Source: Streptomyces longisporoflavus
GTDB lineage: Bacteria; Actinomycetota; Actinomycetes; Streptomycetales; Streptomycetaceae
Direction: 5' to 3'
Assembly (NCBI RefSeq): GCF_014649775.1
Contig: NZ_BMTR01000005.1
Coordinates: 186,001-250,000, forward strand
Length of the DNA stretch: 64,000 nt
The position numbers were made by a program, and so were the translations under genes. This document shows positions 40,195 through 48,846 of the stretch, one piece after another; position 1 is the first letter of the stretch; every line of letters begins with the position of its first letter. The notes beneath the pieces are model-generated. The model was given only the letters and a program-made list of their open reading frames with translations, did not search any database and was not told where the DNA came from.

Positions 40195-41628
40195 ATGAAC
40201 GTCATGGTCCAAACGCCCCCTGACACTTACATAGCCGCGACAGCGCGGAAGTCCGCTCCCGTATGGGCGGTGCTGCTCGCCGCCTGCGCGGGGCAGTTCC
40301 TGGTCGTTCTCGACGTGTCGGTGGTGAACACCGCGCTGCCTTCCATGCGGGCCGACCTGGGCATGAGCGCGGTCGGACTGCAATGGGTGGTCAACGCCTA
40401 CTCGATCGCCTTCGCCGGTTTCATGCTGCTCGGCGGCCGGGCCGGGGACCTCTTCGGCCGCAAGCGGATGTTCCTGGTCGGGCTCGGGCTCTTCACGGTG
40501 GCCTCGCTCGCTGGCGGGCTCGCGCAGGCCGAGTGGCAGCTGCTCGCGGCGCGGGCCGTGCAGGGGCTCGGCGCGGCGGTCCTCGCCCCCTCCACCCTGA
40601 CGATCCTCACCTCGGCGGTGCCCGAGGGGCCCGCCCGGATACGGGCGATCGGCACCTGGTCGGCGGTGGGCGCGGGCGGCGGCGCCGCGGGCGGCCTCGT
40701 CGGCGGAGTCCTGACCGACCTGCTCTCCTGGCGGTGGGTGCTCCTCATCAACGTGCCGATCGGCGCGCTCGTCGTCGTCGCGGGCGTGGCCTGGCTGACC
40801 GAGAGCCGGGCCGGCGAGGCGCGCCGGCTCGACGTGCCGGGCGCGGTGCTCGTGACGGCGGGGCTCGCCACGCTCGCGTACGGGATCGTGCAGACGGAGG
40901 AGAAGGGCTGGACGGCCGCGGCGACCCTGGTGCCGCTGGCCGCCGGGCTCCTCCTGCTCGCTCTCTTCCTCCTGGTCGAGGCGCGTACGAAGGTGCCGCT
41001 CATGCCGCTCAAGCTGTTCCGGGTGCGGTCCGTCTCGGCGGCGAACGCGGCGATGTTCGTGTGCGGCGGCGGCATGTTCGCCATGTGGTTCTTCATGACG
41101 CTGTACGCGCAGAACGTCCTCGGCTACTCGGCCCTCAAGGCGGGCCTCGCGCTGATCCCCTCCTCGCTCACCATCGTCTTCGGCTCGAAGCTCGCGCCCC
41201 GCCTGATGCGGGTGCTCGGGGCGAAGAACGTGTCCGTGCTCGGGATTCTGGTGGCGGCGGCCGGGTTCGGCTGGCAGTCCCTGATGACCGCCGACGGCGA
41301 CTACGTCACCTCGATCATGCTGCCCGGCATCATGATGATGTTCGGCGCGGGGCTCGCCACGACGCCGCTGGCGTCCCTGGGCACTTCGGGGGCGGACCCC
41401 GGGGACGCGGGCCTCGTCTCCGGGCTCATCAACACCTCGCGCACGATGGGCGGCGCGCTGGGCCTCGCGGTGCTCTCGACGGTCGCCGCGTCGCGGATGG
41501 GGGGTTCTTCTACTCCGGAGGCGCTTACCGCGGGGTACGCGATGGCGTTCCGGACGAGTGGGTGCATCTTGCTGGTGGGGGTGTTGGTGCTGCTGCTGTG
41601 GATGCCGCGGGACGGGGCCAAGCGCTGA
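40195..41628 (+). CDS. MFS drug transporter (DHA2 family)
   Basis: 477 residues, 14 predicted helices, starting AVLLAACAGQFLVVLDVSVVNTALPSMRADLGMS (motif D1-type) and with motif A GGRAGDLFGRKRMFLVG. Proton-driven multidrug efflux is likely. Tandem starts at 40195 and 40204 are possible; GAGAGC precedes the first. It ends in a region with the terminator repeat. Confidence 0.88.
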   Translation: MNVMVQTPPDTYIAATARKSAPVWAVLLAACAGQFLVVLDVSVVNTALPSMRADLGMSAVGLQWVVNAYSIAFAGFMLLGGRAGDLFGRKRMFLVGLGLFTVASLAGGLAQAEWQLLAARAVQGLGAAVLAPSTLTILTSAVPEGPARIRAIGTWSAVGAGGGAAGGLVGGVLTDLLSWRWVLLINVPIGALVVVAGVAWLTESRAGEARRLDVPGAVLVTAGLATLAYGIVQTEEKGWTAAATLVPLAAGLLLLALFLLVEARTKVPLMPLKLFRVRSVSAANAAMFVCGGGMFAMWFFMTLYAQNVLGYSALKAGLALIPSSLTIVFGSKLAPRLMRVLGAKNVSVLGILVAAAGFGWQSLMTADGDYVTSIMLPGIMMMFGAGLATTPLASLGTSGADPGDAGLVSGLINTSRTMGGALGLAVLSTVAASRMGGSSTPEALTAGYAMAFRTSGCILLVGVLVLLLWMPRDGAKR

Positions 41629-41683
41629 TCTTTCCCCCCGCGGGGGCCTGCCCGGGGCTCCGCCCCCAGACCCCGTACAAGAT

Positions 41684-41757
41684 GTCCTCAATCGCCGGAC
41701 GGGCTGGATATTCCAGCCCGTCCGACGATTGAGGACGAACTCGGCGGAGCCGGTGAT
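41684..41757. repeat. dispersed hairpin repeat, copy 4 (most complete)
   Basis: Arms 41684-41707 and 41713-41736 form a 24-bp stem with one mismatch and a 5-base loop; the tail GAACTCGGCGGAGCCGGTGA follows. It lies between the convergent MFS and response regulator genes. A cccggggctccgcccccaga element, another common Streptomyces repeat, precedes it at about 41651-41670. Confidence 0.8.
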
Positions 41758-41785
41758 AACGGTACGTATAAGGCCCCCGGAGTGG

Positions 41786-42391
41786 CTAAAGCCAGCCCCG
41801 CTGCCTCGCCTCCCGTACCGCCTCCATGCGATTCCGCGTCCCCGTCTTGCCGATCGCCCCCGAGAGATAGTTCCGCACCGTCGACTCCGAGAGATGGAGT
41901 TTCGACGCGATGTCGGCGACCGTCGCTCCGTCCACGGAGGCCCGCAGTACGTCCGCCTCCCGCGTCGTCAGAGGGCTGGGCCCCGCGCTCAGGGCGGCCG
42001 CCGCCAGCGCGGGGTCGATCACCGTCTCGCCCCGCAGCGCCTGCCGGACCGCCTCCGCGAGATCCTCCACAGGACCGTCCTTGACCAGGAAGCCCACCGC
42101 CCCCGCCTCCATCGCCCGGCGCAGATAGCCGGGCCTGCCGAAGGTCGTGAGGATGAGGACCCGGCACTCGGGGCACTCCTCCCGCAGCGCGGCAGCCGCG
42201 TCGATCCCGCTGATGCCCGGCAGCTCGATGTCGAGGAGCGCCACGTCGGGGCGTGAGTTCAGCGCCGCGTCCACGATCTCGTCACCCGCGCCGACCTGCG
42301 CGACGACCTCGATGTCCTCCTCCATGCCGAGCAGCAGCGCGAGAGCGCTGCGCATCATGCCCTGATCCTCGGCGAGCAGGACTCTGATCAT
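41786..42391 (-). CDS. LuxR-family response regulator
   Basis: 201 residues: receiver with DVALLDIELPGISG phosphoacceptor and VGFLVKDGPVEDLAEAV, then LuxR helix-turn-helix LTTREADVLRASVDGATVADIASKLHLSESTVRNYLS. It forms a two-component system with the sensor kinase encoded just upstream; the genes overlap by 4 bases (ATGA). Targets unknown. Confidence 0.92.
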   Translation of the reverse strand: MIRVLLAEDQGMMRSALALLLGMEEDIEVVAQVGAGDEIVDAALNSRPDVALLDIELPGISGIDAAAALREECPECRVLILTTFGRPGYLRRAMEAGAVGFLVKDGPVEDLAEAVRQALRGETVIDPALAAAALSAGPSPLTTREADVLRASVDGATVADIASKLHLSESTVRNYLSGAIGKTGTRNRMEAVREARQRGWL

Positions 42392-43638
42392 GGGGTGCGC
42401 TCCTCCACAACGTGACCGGTATGGAACTCGGTGACCGGCAGCTCCGCCGAGACCCGGAATCCGCCGCGCGGCGCGGGGCCCGACTCCAGGGAGCCGCCCG
42501 CCGCCGCCAGGCGTTCGGCCAGGCCCGTCAGCCCGCTGCCGGGCGCTGCCGAGCCTACGCCGCGGCCGTCGTCCGTGATCAGCAGCCGAGTCCGTTCGGC
42601 GGTGCCGGTCACCTCGATCTCGCAGCGGGCCGCCCCGGAATGGCGTACGACGTTCGTGGCTGACTCCCGGACCACCCAGCCGAGCAGCGCCGCAGTCTGC
42701 GGGGCGAGCGGCGGTCCCGACTGGCGTACGACCGACTCGATGCCCGCCGCGTCCAGGAGATCGCGGGCCCGGTCGAGTTCCGTGGCGAGGCTGCCCTCGC
42801 GGTAGCCGGTGACCGCCTCGCGGATCTCGGTCAGGGCCTGGCGGCCCACGGACTCGATGTCGGAGACCTGGCCGAGCGCCGCGTCCAGGTCGCGGCGGGC
42901 GAGGCGGCGCGTGGCCTCCGCCTTGACCACGATCACCGAGAGCGTGTGGCCGAGCAGGTCGTGCAGGTCGCGGGAGAAGCGCAGCCGCTCCCTCTCGACC
43001 GCCGTGCGCGCCAGCTCCTCGCGGGTGGTGCGCAGTTCCTTGACCGTCTCGGCGAGGGCCAGGATCGCCGCCGTCACCATGACGGAGAGGAACGTGCCGT
43101 ACGCGATGCCCGCCGCGTCCCAGCCGTCCTTGAAACCGCCGACCACCGCCGCCGCGATGCTCAGGAGGAACCCGGCGGGAGCGAGCTGCCTGCCCCGCAG
43201 GACCGAACCTGTCGCCAGGCCGAGCAGCGGGAAGAACATCAGCCAGCTGCCGCCGTAGCCGATGGCGAGGGCGAAGGTGACCGCGGCCAGCGCGAGCAGC
43301 GAGACCTTGGTGGCGCGCGCCTCCCGCGCCTGTTTGCTGAAGGCCCTGAACACCACGTTGATGTAGAGGGAGTTGAAGGCGAGCAGGCCGAGCCCCGCGA
43401 GCCAGGGGTTGTCCGTCTTGCCCTGGAGGAGGTTGGAGAAGGAGCCCATCCCCATCAGGAGCCAGGGCAGCATCGCGAAGCCGTTGGGCGGCCCGAGGTC
43501 CTCGGGTCTGCTCCGTCCCGACTTCTCCTTCGCCCGCATCTCGGCGAGCTGCTCCTTGCTGCTGTGCTTCAAGGCCGCACCGCTGTGTTTCAGGGCCGCG
43601 AGGCGCGCGTGCTGCTGCCAGAAGCTCTTCACCGGCAT
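42388..43638 (-). CDS. sensor histidine kinase (DesK/NarL-partner type)
   Basis: 416 residues: cytoplasmic N terminus, about five membrane helices (LPWLLMGMGSFSNLLQ through GTFLSVMVTAAILALAETVKE), dimerisation/H-box ERERLRFSRDLHDLLGHTLSVIVVKAEA with the phosphorylated histidine, and an ATP-binding domain (VVRESATNVVRHSGA, LLITDDGRGVG, GSGLTGLAERLAAAGG). It phosphorylates the regulator just downstream. AGGAGGAGCA before ATG 43638 fixes the start. The N terminus has a KHSGAALKHSSKEQLAEMRAKEK repeat-like charged stretch. Confidence 0.92.
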   Translation of the reverse strand: MPVKSFWQQHARLAALKHSGAALKHSSKEQLAEMRAKEKSGRSRPEDLGPPNGFAMLPWLLMGMGSFSNLLQGKTDNPWLAGLGLLAFNSLYINVVFRAFSKQAREARATKVSLLALAAVTFALAIGYGGSWLMFFPLLGLATGSVLRGRQLAPAGFLLSIAAAVVGGFKDGWDAAGIAYGTFLSVMVTAAILALAETVKELRTTREELARTAVERERLRFSRDLHDLLGHTLSVIVVKAEATRRLARRDLDAALGQVSDIESVGRQALTEIREAVTGYREGSLATELDRARDLLDAAGIESVVRQSGPPLAPQTAALLGWVVRESATNVVRHSGAARCEIEVTGTAERTRLLITDDGRGVGSAAPGSGLTGLAERLAAAGGSLESGPAPRGGFRVSAELPVTEFHTGHVVEERTP

Positions 43639-43843
43639 TGCTCCTCCTGTCGCGCCGTCGCGCCGTCGCGCCTCGTCGGCACCGTGGTGTGATGCCCCGT
43701 CATACCGTGCGCGCGGCCCGGGAGCCGTCTTCGGCATGGCTATGACGCTACGAATCCGGGGCGGGAGGACGGCAGAGGCTGTTGTACGGACTGCGCCGGT
43801 ACAAATGTCACACGCGTCGTCGAGCACGGGCCGCGATGCGTAT

Positions 43844-43858
43844 CTGACGTGACGTCAG
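43844..43858. promoter_or_regulatory. CTGACGTGACGTCAG palindrome upstream of the MaoC operon
   Basis: A perfect 7-1-7 inverted repeat of the same type as at 31083 and 36596. Confidence 0.5.
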
Positions 43859-43906
43859 GAGTCTTCACAACTACCGGACGCTCGGCTATACATGGGATCG
43901 CCGGAC

Positions 43907-43920
43907 TGGAACGCGTTCTA
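43907..43920. promoter_or_regulatory. KstR-like box (exact match) upstream of the MaoC operon
   Basis: TGGAACGCGTTCTA matches TnnAACnnGTTnnA fully and is followed by a further GAAC half-site. It is 107 bases before the ATG of the hydratase. Confidence 0.68.
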
Positions 43921-44027
43921 GAACGGGCTCCACCGGCCCTGTTGCGACCTCGGTGCGACCGACGGTGCGGACGGCCGCACCGAGGTCTTCAGACAGTCTT
44001 CGGACCGGCCAAGGAGCTGCCAACCAC

Positions 44028-44882
44028 ATGCCCATCGATGCCGCGAAAGCACTGGCCGCGGAGCCCCGGTCGGCCGAGATCGACTGGGATCACAAGGACG
44101 TCCAGCTCTACCACCTGGGCCTCGGCGCCGGCGTCCCCGCCACCGACCCCGACGAGCTGCGCTACACCCTGGAGTCGAAGCTGCACGTCCTGCCCAGCTT
44201 CGCGACCGTCGCGGGCGGCGGCATGGGCGTCGTCGGCGGCCTCTCGGCACCCGGCATCGAGGTGAACCTCGCCGCGGTCCTGCACGGCGGCCAGAGCATC
44301 ACCCTGCACCGCCCCATCCCGGTCAAGGGCAAGGCCGTCACCACCTCCGAGGTGGCCGCCGTGTACGACAAGGGCAAGGCGGCGATCCTCGTCCTGCGCA
44401 CCGAAGTAGCCGACGGCGACGGTCCGTTGTGGACCAGCGACGCCCAGATCTTCGTACGCGGCGAAGGCGGTTTCGGCGGCGAACGCGGCCCCTCCACCCG
44501 CCTGCCCGCGCCCGACGGCGAGCCCGACAAGACCGTCGAGCGCGCCGTCCGCGAGGACCAGGCGCTCCTCTACCGCCTCTGCGGCGACTGGAACCCGCTG
44601 CACGCCGACCCCGAATTCGCCCAGCTCGCGGGCTTCGACCGGCCGATCCTGCACGGCCTGTGCACCTACGGGATGACACTCAAGGCAGTCGTCGACACGG
44701 TGCTGGGCGGCGACGTCTCGCGGGTGCGCGGCTACAGCACGCGCTTCACCGGCATCGTCTTCCCCGGCGAGACCCTGCGCATCCGGATGTGGCGCTCCGA
44801 GGGTCGCGTCCGAGTGGCGGTGACGGCCGTCGAGCGGAACGACGCCCCTGTCCTCGCCGACACCGTCGTCGAACACACCTGA
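44028..44882 (+). CDS. MaoC-type 2-enoyl-CoA hydratase (17beta-HSD4 hydratase-2 family)
   Basis: 284 residues, double hot-dog fold. The C-terminal half has LYRLCGDWNPLHADPEFAQLAGFDRPILHGLCTYG, the R-hydratase motif with its Asp/His pair. The size and N-terminal half resemble peroxisomal hydratase 2 and the mycobacterial sterol enzyme ChsH3 (Rv3538, from memory). It adds water to the enoyl-CoA made by the acyl-CoA dehydrogenase. AAGGAG precedes ATG 44028. First gene of the operon with the alcohol dehydrogenase and SDR. Confidence 0.9.
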   Translation: MPIDAAKALAAEPRSAEIDWDHKDVQLYHLGLGAGVPATDPDELRYTLESKLHVLPSFATVAGGGMGVVGGLSAPGIEVNLAAVLHGGQSITLHRPIPVKGKAVTTSEVAAVYDKGKAAILVLRTEVADGDGPLWTSDAQIFVRGEGGFGGERGPSTRLPAPDGEPDKTVERAVREDQALLYRLCGDWNPLHADPEFAQLAGFDRPILHGLCTYGMTLKAVVDTVLGGDVSRVRGYSTRFTGIVFPGETLRIRMWRSEGRVRVAVTAVERNDAPVLADTVVEHT

Positions 44883-44925
44883 AGCCAGGGACACGCCCGC
44901 ATCTTCGTACGAGAGGAGCCGCACC

Positions 44926-46002
44926 ATGCGCGCAGCCGTACTGCACGAGATAGGCCAGGACAAACTCGAGGTCCTCGACGACGTCGAGGCGGTGGGCTTC
45001 GGGCCCGGCAAGGTGAAGATCCGGGTACGGGCGACGGGCCTGTGCCACTCCGACGTCTCCGCGATGAACGGCATCCTGCCGCAGCCCGCGCCGTTCATCC
45101 CCGGCCACGAGGGCGCGGGCGAGATCGTCGACGTCGGTGACGGCGTGAGCGGGGTCAGCCGCGGCGACCGGGTCCTGGTGTGCTGGTTGCCGGCCTGCGG
45201 CCAGTGTCCCGCGTGCAAGCGGGGCCAGAGCCAGCTGTGCCTCGCCGGGTTCATGAACGCGGGCACGCCCAACTTCAAGCGCCCCGGCGGCGATGTCTTC
45301 GGCTTCGCGGGAACGGGGACGTTCACCGAGGAGGTCGTGGTCGACGCGGGCTGCGCCGTGCCCATCCCGGACGACGTGCCCTTCGACATCGCGGCGCTCA
45401 TCGGCTGCGGAGTGACGACGGGGCTCGGCGCCGCCATCAACACCGCCGACGTGAAGGCCGGTTCGTCGGTCGCCGTCATCGGCTGCGGCGGCGTCGGCAT
45501 CTCCGCGATCCAGGGCGCGCGGCTCAAGGGCGCCGCGCAGATCGTCGCCGTCGACCCGGTGCAGTCGCGGCGCGAGGCGGCGCTGCGGTTCGGCGCCACG
45601 GAGGCGGTCGCGCCGGACGCGATCGAGGACGCCAAGCAGCGGATCACCGGGGGAGAGGGCTTCGACTACGTCTTCGAGGTCGTCGGCAAGTCCGCCACCG
45701 CGCGTACCGCGTACGAGACGACGCGACGCGGCGGCACGCTCGTCATCGTCGGCGCCGGCGCCATGGACGACAACCTCCGGCTGAACATGTTCGAGCTCTT
45801 CTTCGACGAGAAGAAGATCCTGCCGTCCATGTACGGCGGCGGCGACGTCCTGCAGTCCTACGAGCGGGCCATCGCCCTGTGGCGCGCGGGCCGCATCGAC
45901 CTGGAGAGCATGATCACCCACCGAGTGCCGCTCTCCGAGATCAACGAAGCGCTCGACCAGATGCGTACGGGCGTCGCGCTGCGTACGTGCATCGAGATCT
46001 GA
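44926..46002 (+). CDS. zinc-dependent alcohol dehydrogenase
   Basis: 358 residues of the MDR class III-like family: GLCHSDVSAMNG (catalytic Zn Cys), PGHEGAGEIV, structural-zinc cluster CGQCPACKRGQSQLC, and NAD-binding VAVIGCGGVGISAIQGARL. It oxidises an alcohol to an aldehyde with NAD; here the P450-made side-chain alcohol is a natural candidate (inference). GAGAGGAG precedes ATG 44926; 43 bases after the hydratase. Confidence 0.9.
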   Translation: MRAAVLHEIGQDKLEVLDDVEAVGFGPGKVKIRVRATGLCHSDVSAMNGILPQPAPFIPGHEGAGEIVDVGDGVSGVSRGDRVLVCWLPACGQCPACKRGQSQLCLAGFMNAGTPNFKRPGGDVFGFAGTGTFTEEVVVDAGCAVPIPDDVPFDIAALIGCGVTTGLGAAINTADVKAGSSVAVIGCGGVGISAIQGARLKGAAQIVAVDPVQSRREAALRFGATEAVAPDAIEDAKQRITGGEGFDYVFEVVGKSATARTAYETTRRGGTLVIVGAGAMDDNLRLNMFELFFDEKKILPSMYGGGDVLQSYERAIALWRAGRIDLESMITHRVPLSEINEALDQMRTGVALRTCIEI

Positions 46003-46019
46003 GAGGACTTCGATCCCTG

Positions 46020-46973
46020 ATGGCACAGCCATTGCCACGGCCACTGGACGGTTTGGCCGCGATCGTGACAGGAGCGGGCCGGGGCCTCGGACGTGTGGAG
46101 GCCCTGGAGCTGGCCGGGCTCGGCGCGAGCGTCGTCGTCAACGACTTCGGGCAGCCGGGCCGGGACGGCTCGGGCGAGGCGTCGGCGACGCCCGCCGAGG
46201 AGGTCGCGGCCGAGATCCGGGCGGCGGGCGGGCAGGCGGTCGCGCACCTGGGCGATGTCGCGGACCACGAACAGGCGCGCGGGCTAGTCCAGTTGGCGAT
46301 CGACACGTACGGCAAGCTCGACATCCTGGTCAACAACGCGGGGATCCTGCGGGACCGGATGATCTTCTCGATGAGCGAGGGCGAGTGGGACTCGGTCATC
46401 CACGTCCACCTCAAGGGCCACTTCAACACGACGCACTTCGCGTCCGCGCACTGGCGTGAACGCTCCAAGGCGACGGGCGGGCCGGTCTACGGCCGGATCG
46501 TCAACACCTCGTCGGAGGCGTTCCTCGCGGGCTCCGCGGGCCAGCCGAACTACGCGGCGGCGAAGGGCGGCATCGTCGGCCTGACCACGTCGAGCGCGCT
46601 GGCCCTTCGCAAGTACGGGGTGACGGCGAACGTCATCTGCCCGCGGGCGCGTACGCGGATGACCGAGGACGTCTTCGCGGGCTTCCAGGAGCCGGGCGAC
46701 GGCGAGCTGGACGCCCTCGCCCCCGAGCATGTGGCCCCGCTGGTCGGCTACTTGGCCTCGCCCGCGGCGGACGGGGTCAACGGGCAGCTGCTGGTGGTCC
46801 ACGGCGGCATGGTGGCCGTGGTCGAGCGGCCGAAGGTGGCGGCGAAGTTCGACACGGAGAAGGGTGTCTTCACGTACGAGGAGCTGGACGGGGTCCTGTC
46901 CCCTTATTACGCCGGGCGTCCGGAGGGGGAGACGTTCGCGGCGAGCGAGGTGCTGGGCTTGAAGCGGGGGTGA
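46020..46973 (+). CDS. SDR 3-hydroxyacyl-CoA dehydrogenase (17beta-HSD4-like)
   Basis: 317 residues: TGAGRGLG, the NDFGQPGRDGSG stretch typical of multifunctional enzyme type 2, NNAG, IVNTSS and the YAAAK active-site pair. The C-terminal extension after residue 250 (AKFDTEKGVFTYEEL) also fits MFE-2/Hsd4A; mycobacterial Hsd4A is of the same length. It oxidises the 3-hydroxyacyl-CoA made by the hydratase. Last of the operon, ending before repeat copy 5. Confidence 0.9.
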   Translation: MAQPLPRPLDGLAAIVTGAGRGLGRVEALELAGLGASVVVNDFGQPGRDGSGEASATPAEEVAAEIRAAGGQAVAHLGDVADHEQARGLVQLAIDTYGKLDILVNNAGILRDRMIFSMSEGEWDSVIHVHLKGHFNTTHFASAHWRERSKATGGPVYGRIVNTSSEAFLAGSAGQPNYAAAKGGIVGLTTSSALALRKYGVTANVICPRARTRMTEDVFAGFQEPGDGELDALAPEHVAPLVGYLASPAADGVNGQLLVVHGGMVAVVERPKVAAKFDTEKGVFTYEELDGVLSPYYAGRPEGETFAASEVLGLKRG

Positions 46974-46993
46974 GGTGACCTTCCCCGACCCCG

Positions 46994-47066
46994 GTCCTCA
47001 ATCGCCGGACGGCTGGAAAATTCAGCCTGTCCGGCGATTGAGGACGAACTCGGCGGAGCCGGTGAT
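46994..47066. repeat. dispersed hairpin repeat, copy 5
   Basis: GTCCTCAATCGCCGGACGGC pairs with the segment ending CCGGCGATTGAGGAC; the conserved tail GAACTCGGCGGAGCCGGTGA follows. It is between the convergent SDR and the small gene at 47113-47277. Confidence 0.75.
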
Positions 47067-47112
47067 CGCCGGCGCCCAAGGCCAGCCCAAGGCCAGCCCA
47101 GAGCCAGGAGGC

Positions 47113-47277
47113 CTACTCGTCGCCCGGCCGACGGTGCCGGCCCCGAGGCGCCCCCGCCTCGTCATGCTCGGCCACAGGCCCCCGATGCTTGCCCGCACCG
47201 GAGGTGTCCGCCGCCTCCCGCGGCTCGGGATTCCGCTCGGAAGCCGTACGGATCTCGGTCTTGGTCAAGATACTCAC
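47113..47277 (-). CDS. small hypothetical protein (54 residues)
   Basis: Begins GTG AGT ATC TTG ACC; the protein starts VSILTKTEIRTASERNPEPR and ends in a basic stretch GAPRGRHRRPGDE. Highly charged, no membrane segment, no cysteines. Its function is unknown and no strong ribosome site is visible. Direct repeats of AGAGTTACC lie just upstream. It may be a real small protein because the coding frame is compositionally distinct, but it is uncertain. Confidence 0.45.
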   Translation of the reverse strand: MSILTKTEIRTASERNPEPREAADTSGAGKHRGPVAEHDEAGAPRGRHRRPGDE

Positions 47278-47286
47278 CCCGTATAA

Positions 47287-47310
47287 CTGGTAACTCTGGT
47301 AACTCTGTAA
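47287..47310 (-). promoter_or_regulatory. direct repeats AGAGTTACC upstream of the small gene
   Basis: On the plus strand ACTGGTAACTCTGGTAACTC shows the 9-base unit GGTAACTCT twice in tandem, with a third partial copy. The AT content is well above its surroundings. It is a candidate activator or repressor site, or a -35 region. Confidence 0.4.
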
Positions 47311-47339
47311 AGAAGATCGTTCGATGTGGCCGGGCGAGT

Positions 47340-48500
47340 CTAACCAACCGCCCCGCGCCCGGTGAGAGGCGCCTGCTGCAACGGAACGGGCCGCGCGGCG
47401 ACCGGAGCGGGCGCCGCCGCCGGAGCGGGCAGTTCCACCTCCTCGACCCCGCAGGACACCGCCTCCGTCACGTACGGAAGACGGAGGGTCCCCTCCCGCG
47501 TCCACCACCCCGAACCGGCCAACCACCCCGCTGGGGCGGCGAGTTGATGCAGACGCCGCTCGGCGGGACGCCAGATGCCGAGCCAGCTCCCCGCCGCCCC
47601 GTCGATCCGCAACGCCACCGCACAGTTCTCCGGCATCAGCGTCTGCCCCGGCTGGATCGCGAACGGCGTCACCGCGAGGTCGGGCAGGCGCAGGCACTCG
47701 GGGAAACGCACCGGGCGCGTACCGCCGAGGACCCCCCAGCCGAGCCGCTCGTGACCCGGCGCGTTTGAGCGGATCAGGAGCAGTCCGCTGTCGGCGTCCG
47801 CGAGCAGCACCCGGTCGTCGCTCTCGTCGGCGATCTGGAGGAGGGGCGACACCTCCCCGCGTCGCTCCAGGTCCACCGCCACCGCCTTGACCCGGCCGCC
47901 CAACTCCCGGTCGAGGGCCAGCAGCCGGCCCTCGCGGTCCAGCCAGACCCCGCCCGAACAGTGCCCGGGGATCTCGGCGACGTGCTCGGGCCCGAAGGCG
48001 CCGCCCGCCACCAGCCACAGGGCAGTCGAGTGCGTGCCCACCGCGAGGGCGTACGCCTGGCCGCCGACCGGGGACGGCGGCAGCAGCGTCAGGCGGGACT
48101 CGCCGCACTCCACGGCACCCAGCGGCACTTCGCCGGTCTCGGGGCCCGTCGGGTACAGGAGCGCGAAGGCGTGCCGCCGGTCGACGACGCGGTGGATCAG
48201 GACCCGCCCGTCGGCCATCGGCAGCACCTCCGTGCCGGGCTCCTCCGGCTGGCTGCCGGGCAGCGGCACCGCGTAGGGCTCGGGGGAGTCGAGGGTCCAG
48301 CGCTCGGGGTACCAGGAACCGCCGGTGTGGGTGAGGCGTGCGGCGTACGCGCCGTCGGCGGTGATCACCGGGGGCGTCGCGGGGGCGGGGCGGGGTGTCG
48401 GCGCGGGTGCGTGCGCGGGCGCGGGTGCGGGTGCTTTCGCGGTCAGGGGCTCGGTCGTGGGCTGGGTCATGGGTTCGGGCTCGAGCGTGGGCGCTGTCAT
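47340..48500 (-). CDS. conserved hypothetical protein, probable beta-propeller-like
   Basis: 386 residues. A Pro/Ala-rich N terminus (about 50 residues of APAPAPAHAPAP type) is followed by repeating strand patterns such as GGVWLDREGRLLALDRELGG, DDRVLLADADSGLLLIRSNA and GSWLGIWRPAERRLHQLAAPAG. These look like propeller blades without recognised catalytic residues. No membrane helix. The start at 48500 follows GCGGAGG. Located upstream of conserved housekeeping genes in Streptomyces; function unknown. Confidence 0.75.
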   Translation of the reverse strand: MTAPTLEPEPMTQPTTEPLTAKAPAPAPAHAPAPTPRPAPATPPVITADGAYAARLTHTGGSWYPERWTLDSPEPYAVPLPGSQPEEPGTEVLPMADGRVLIHRVVDRRHAFALLYPTGPETGEVPLGAVECGESRLTLLPPSPVGGQAYALAVGTHSTALWLVAGGAFGPEHVAEIPGHCSGGVWLDREGRLLALDRELGGRVKAVAVDLERRGEVSPLLQIADESDDRVLLADADSGLLLIRSNAPGHERLGWGVLGGTRPVRFPECLRLPDLAVTPFAIQPGQTLMPENCAVALRIDGAAGSWLGIWRPAERRLHQLAAPAGWLAGSGWWTREGTLRLPYVTEAVSCGVEEVELPAPAAAPAPVAARPVPLQQAPLTGRGAVG

Positions 48501-48846
48501 GAGGGGTACCTCCGCGCCCGAAGCTAGTTTTCGCACGCGTTGCCGTGGCACCTGTGGACGCCCGCTTCACACGGAAGGGTGGCGATGTCCCGATTCGACT
48601 GAGGGGGCGGGGAGCGTTGTGCTGCGTGGGAGGGGGCGGGGGCGCCGGGGGTACGGGGGGCGCTCGGAGCCGGCGACACCGGCCTGCCCTGAGTCCGCGA
48701 CCGCGATCGCGTCCGCGGCCCCCACCATGGTTGCCTGCGCCCTTCCCCGCGCCCTCTTTCGGGGCGACGGCGACCGCCGGGTAGTGGCTCCGTAGCGGTC
48801 AGTGACCCACGAGCTGCGGGGCACGTGGGGAAGGTAGCCTTTCCCC
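48501..48846. other. intergenic region, no gene seen
   Basis: About 345 bases between the divergent hypothetical protein and NIF3 genes, very GC-rich in the middle. No operator or structured RNA was recognised. Confidence 0.5.

Larger units (their letters stand above)
43639..44027. other. divergent spacer holding two candidate operators
   Basis: No gene seen. It contains CTGACGTGACGTCAG at 43844-43858 and the exact KstR-like box at 43907-43920, both before the MaoC hydratase. Confidence 0.6.
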
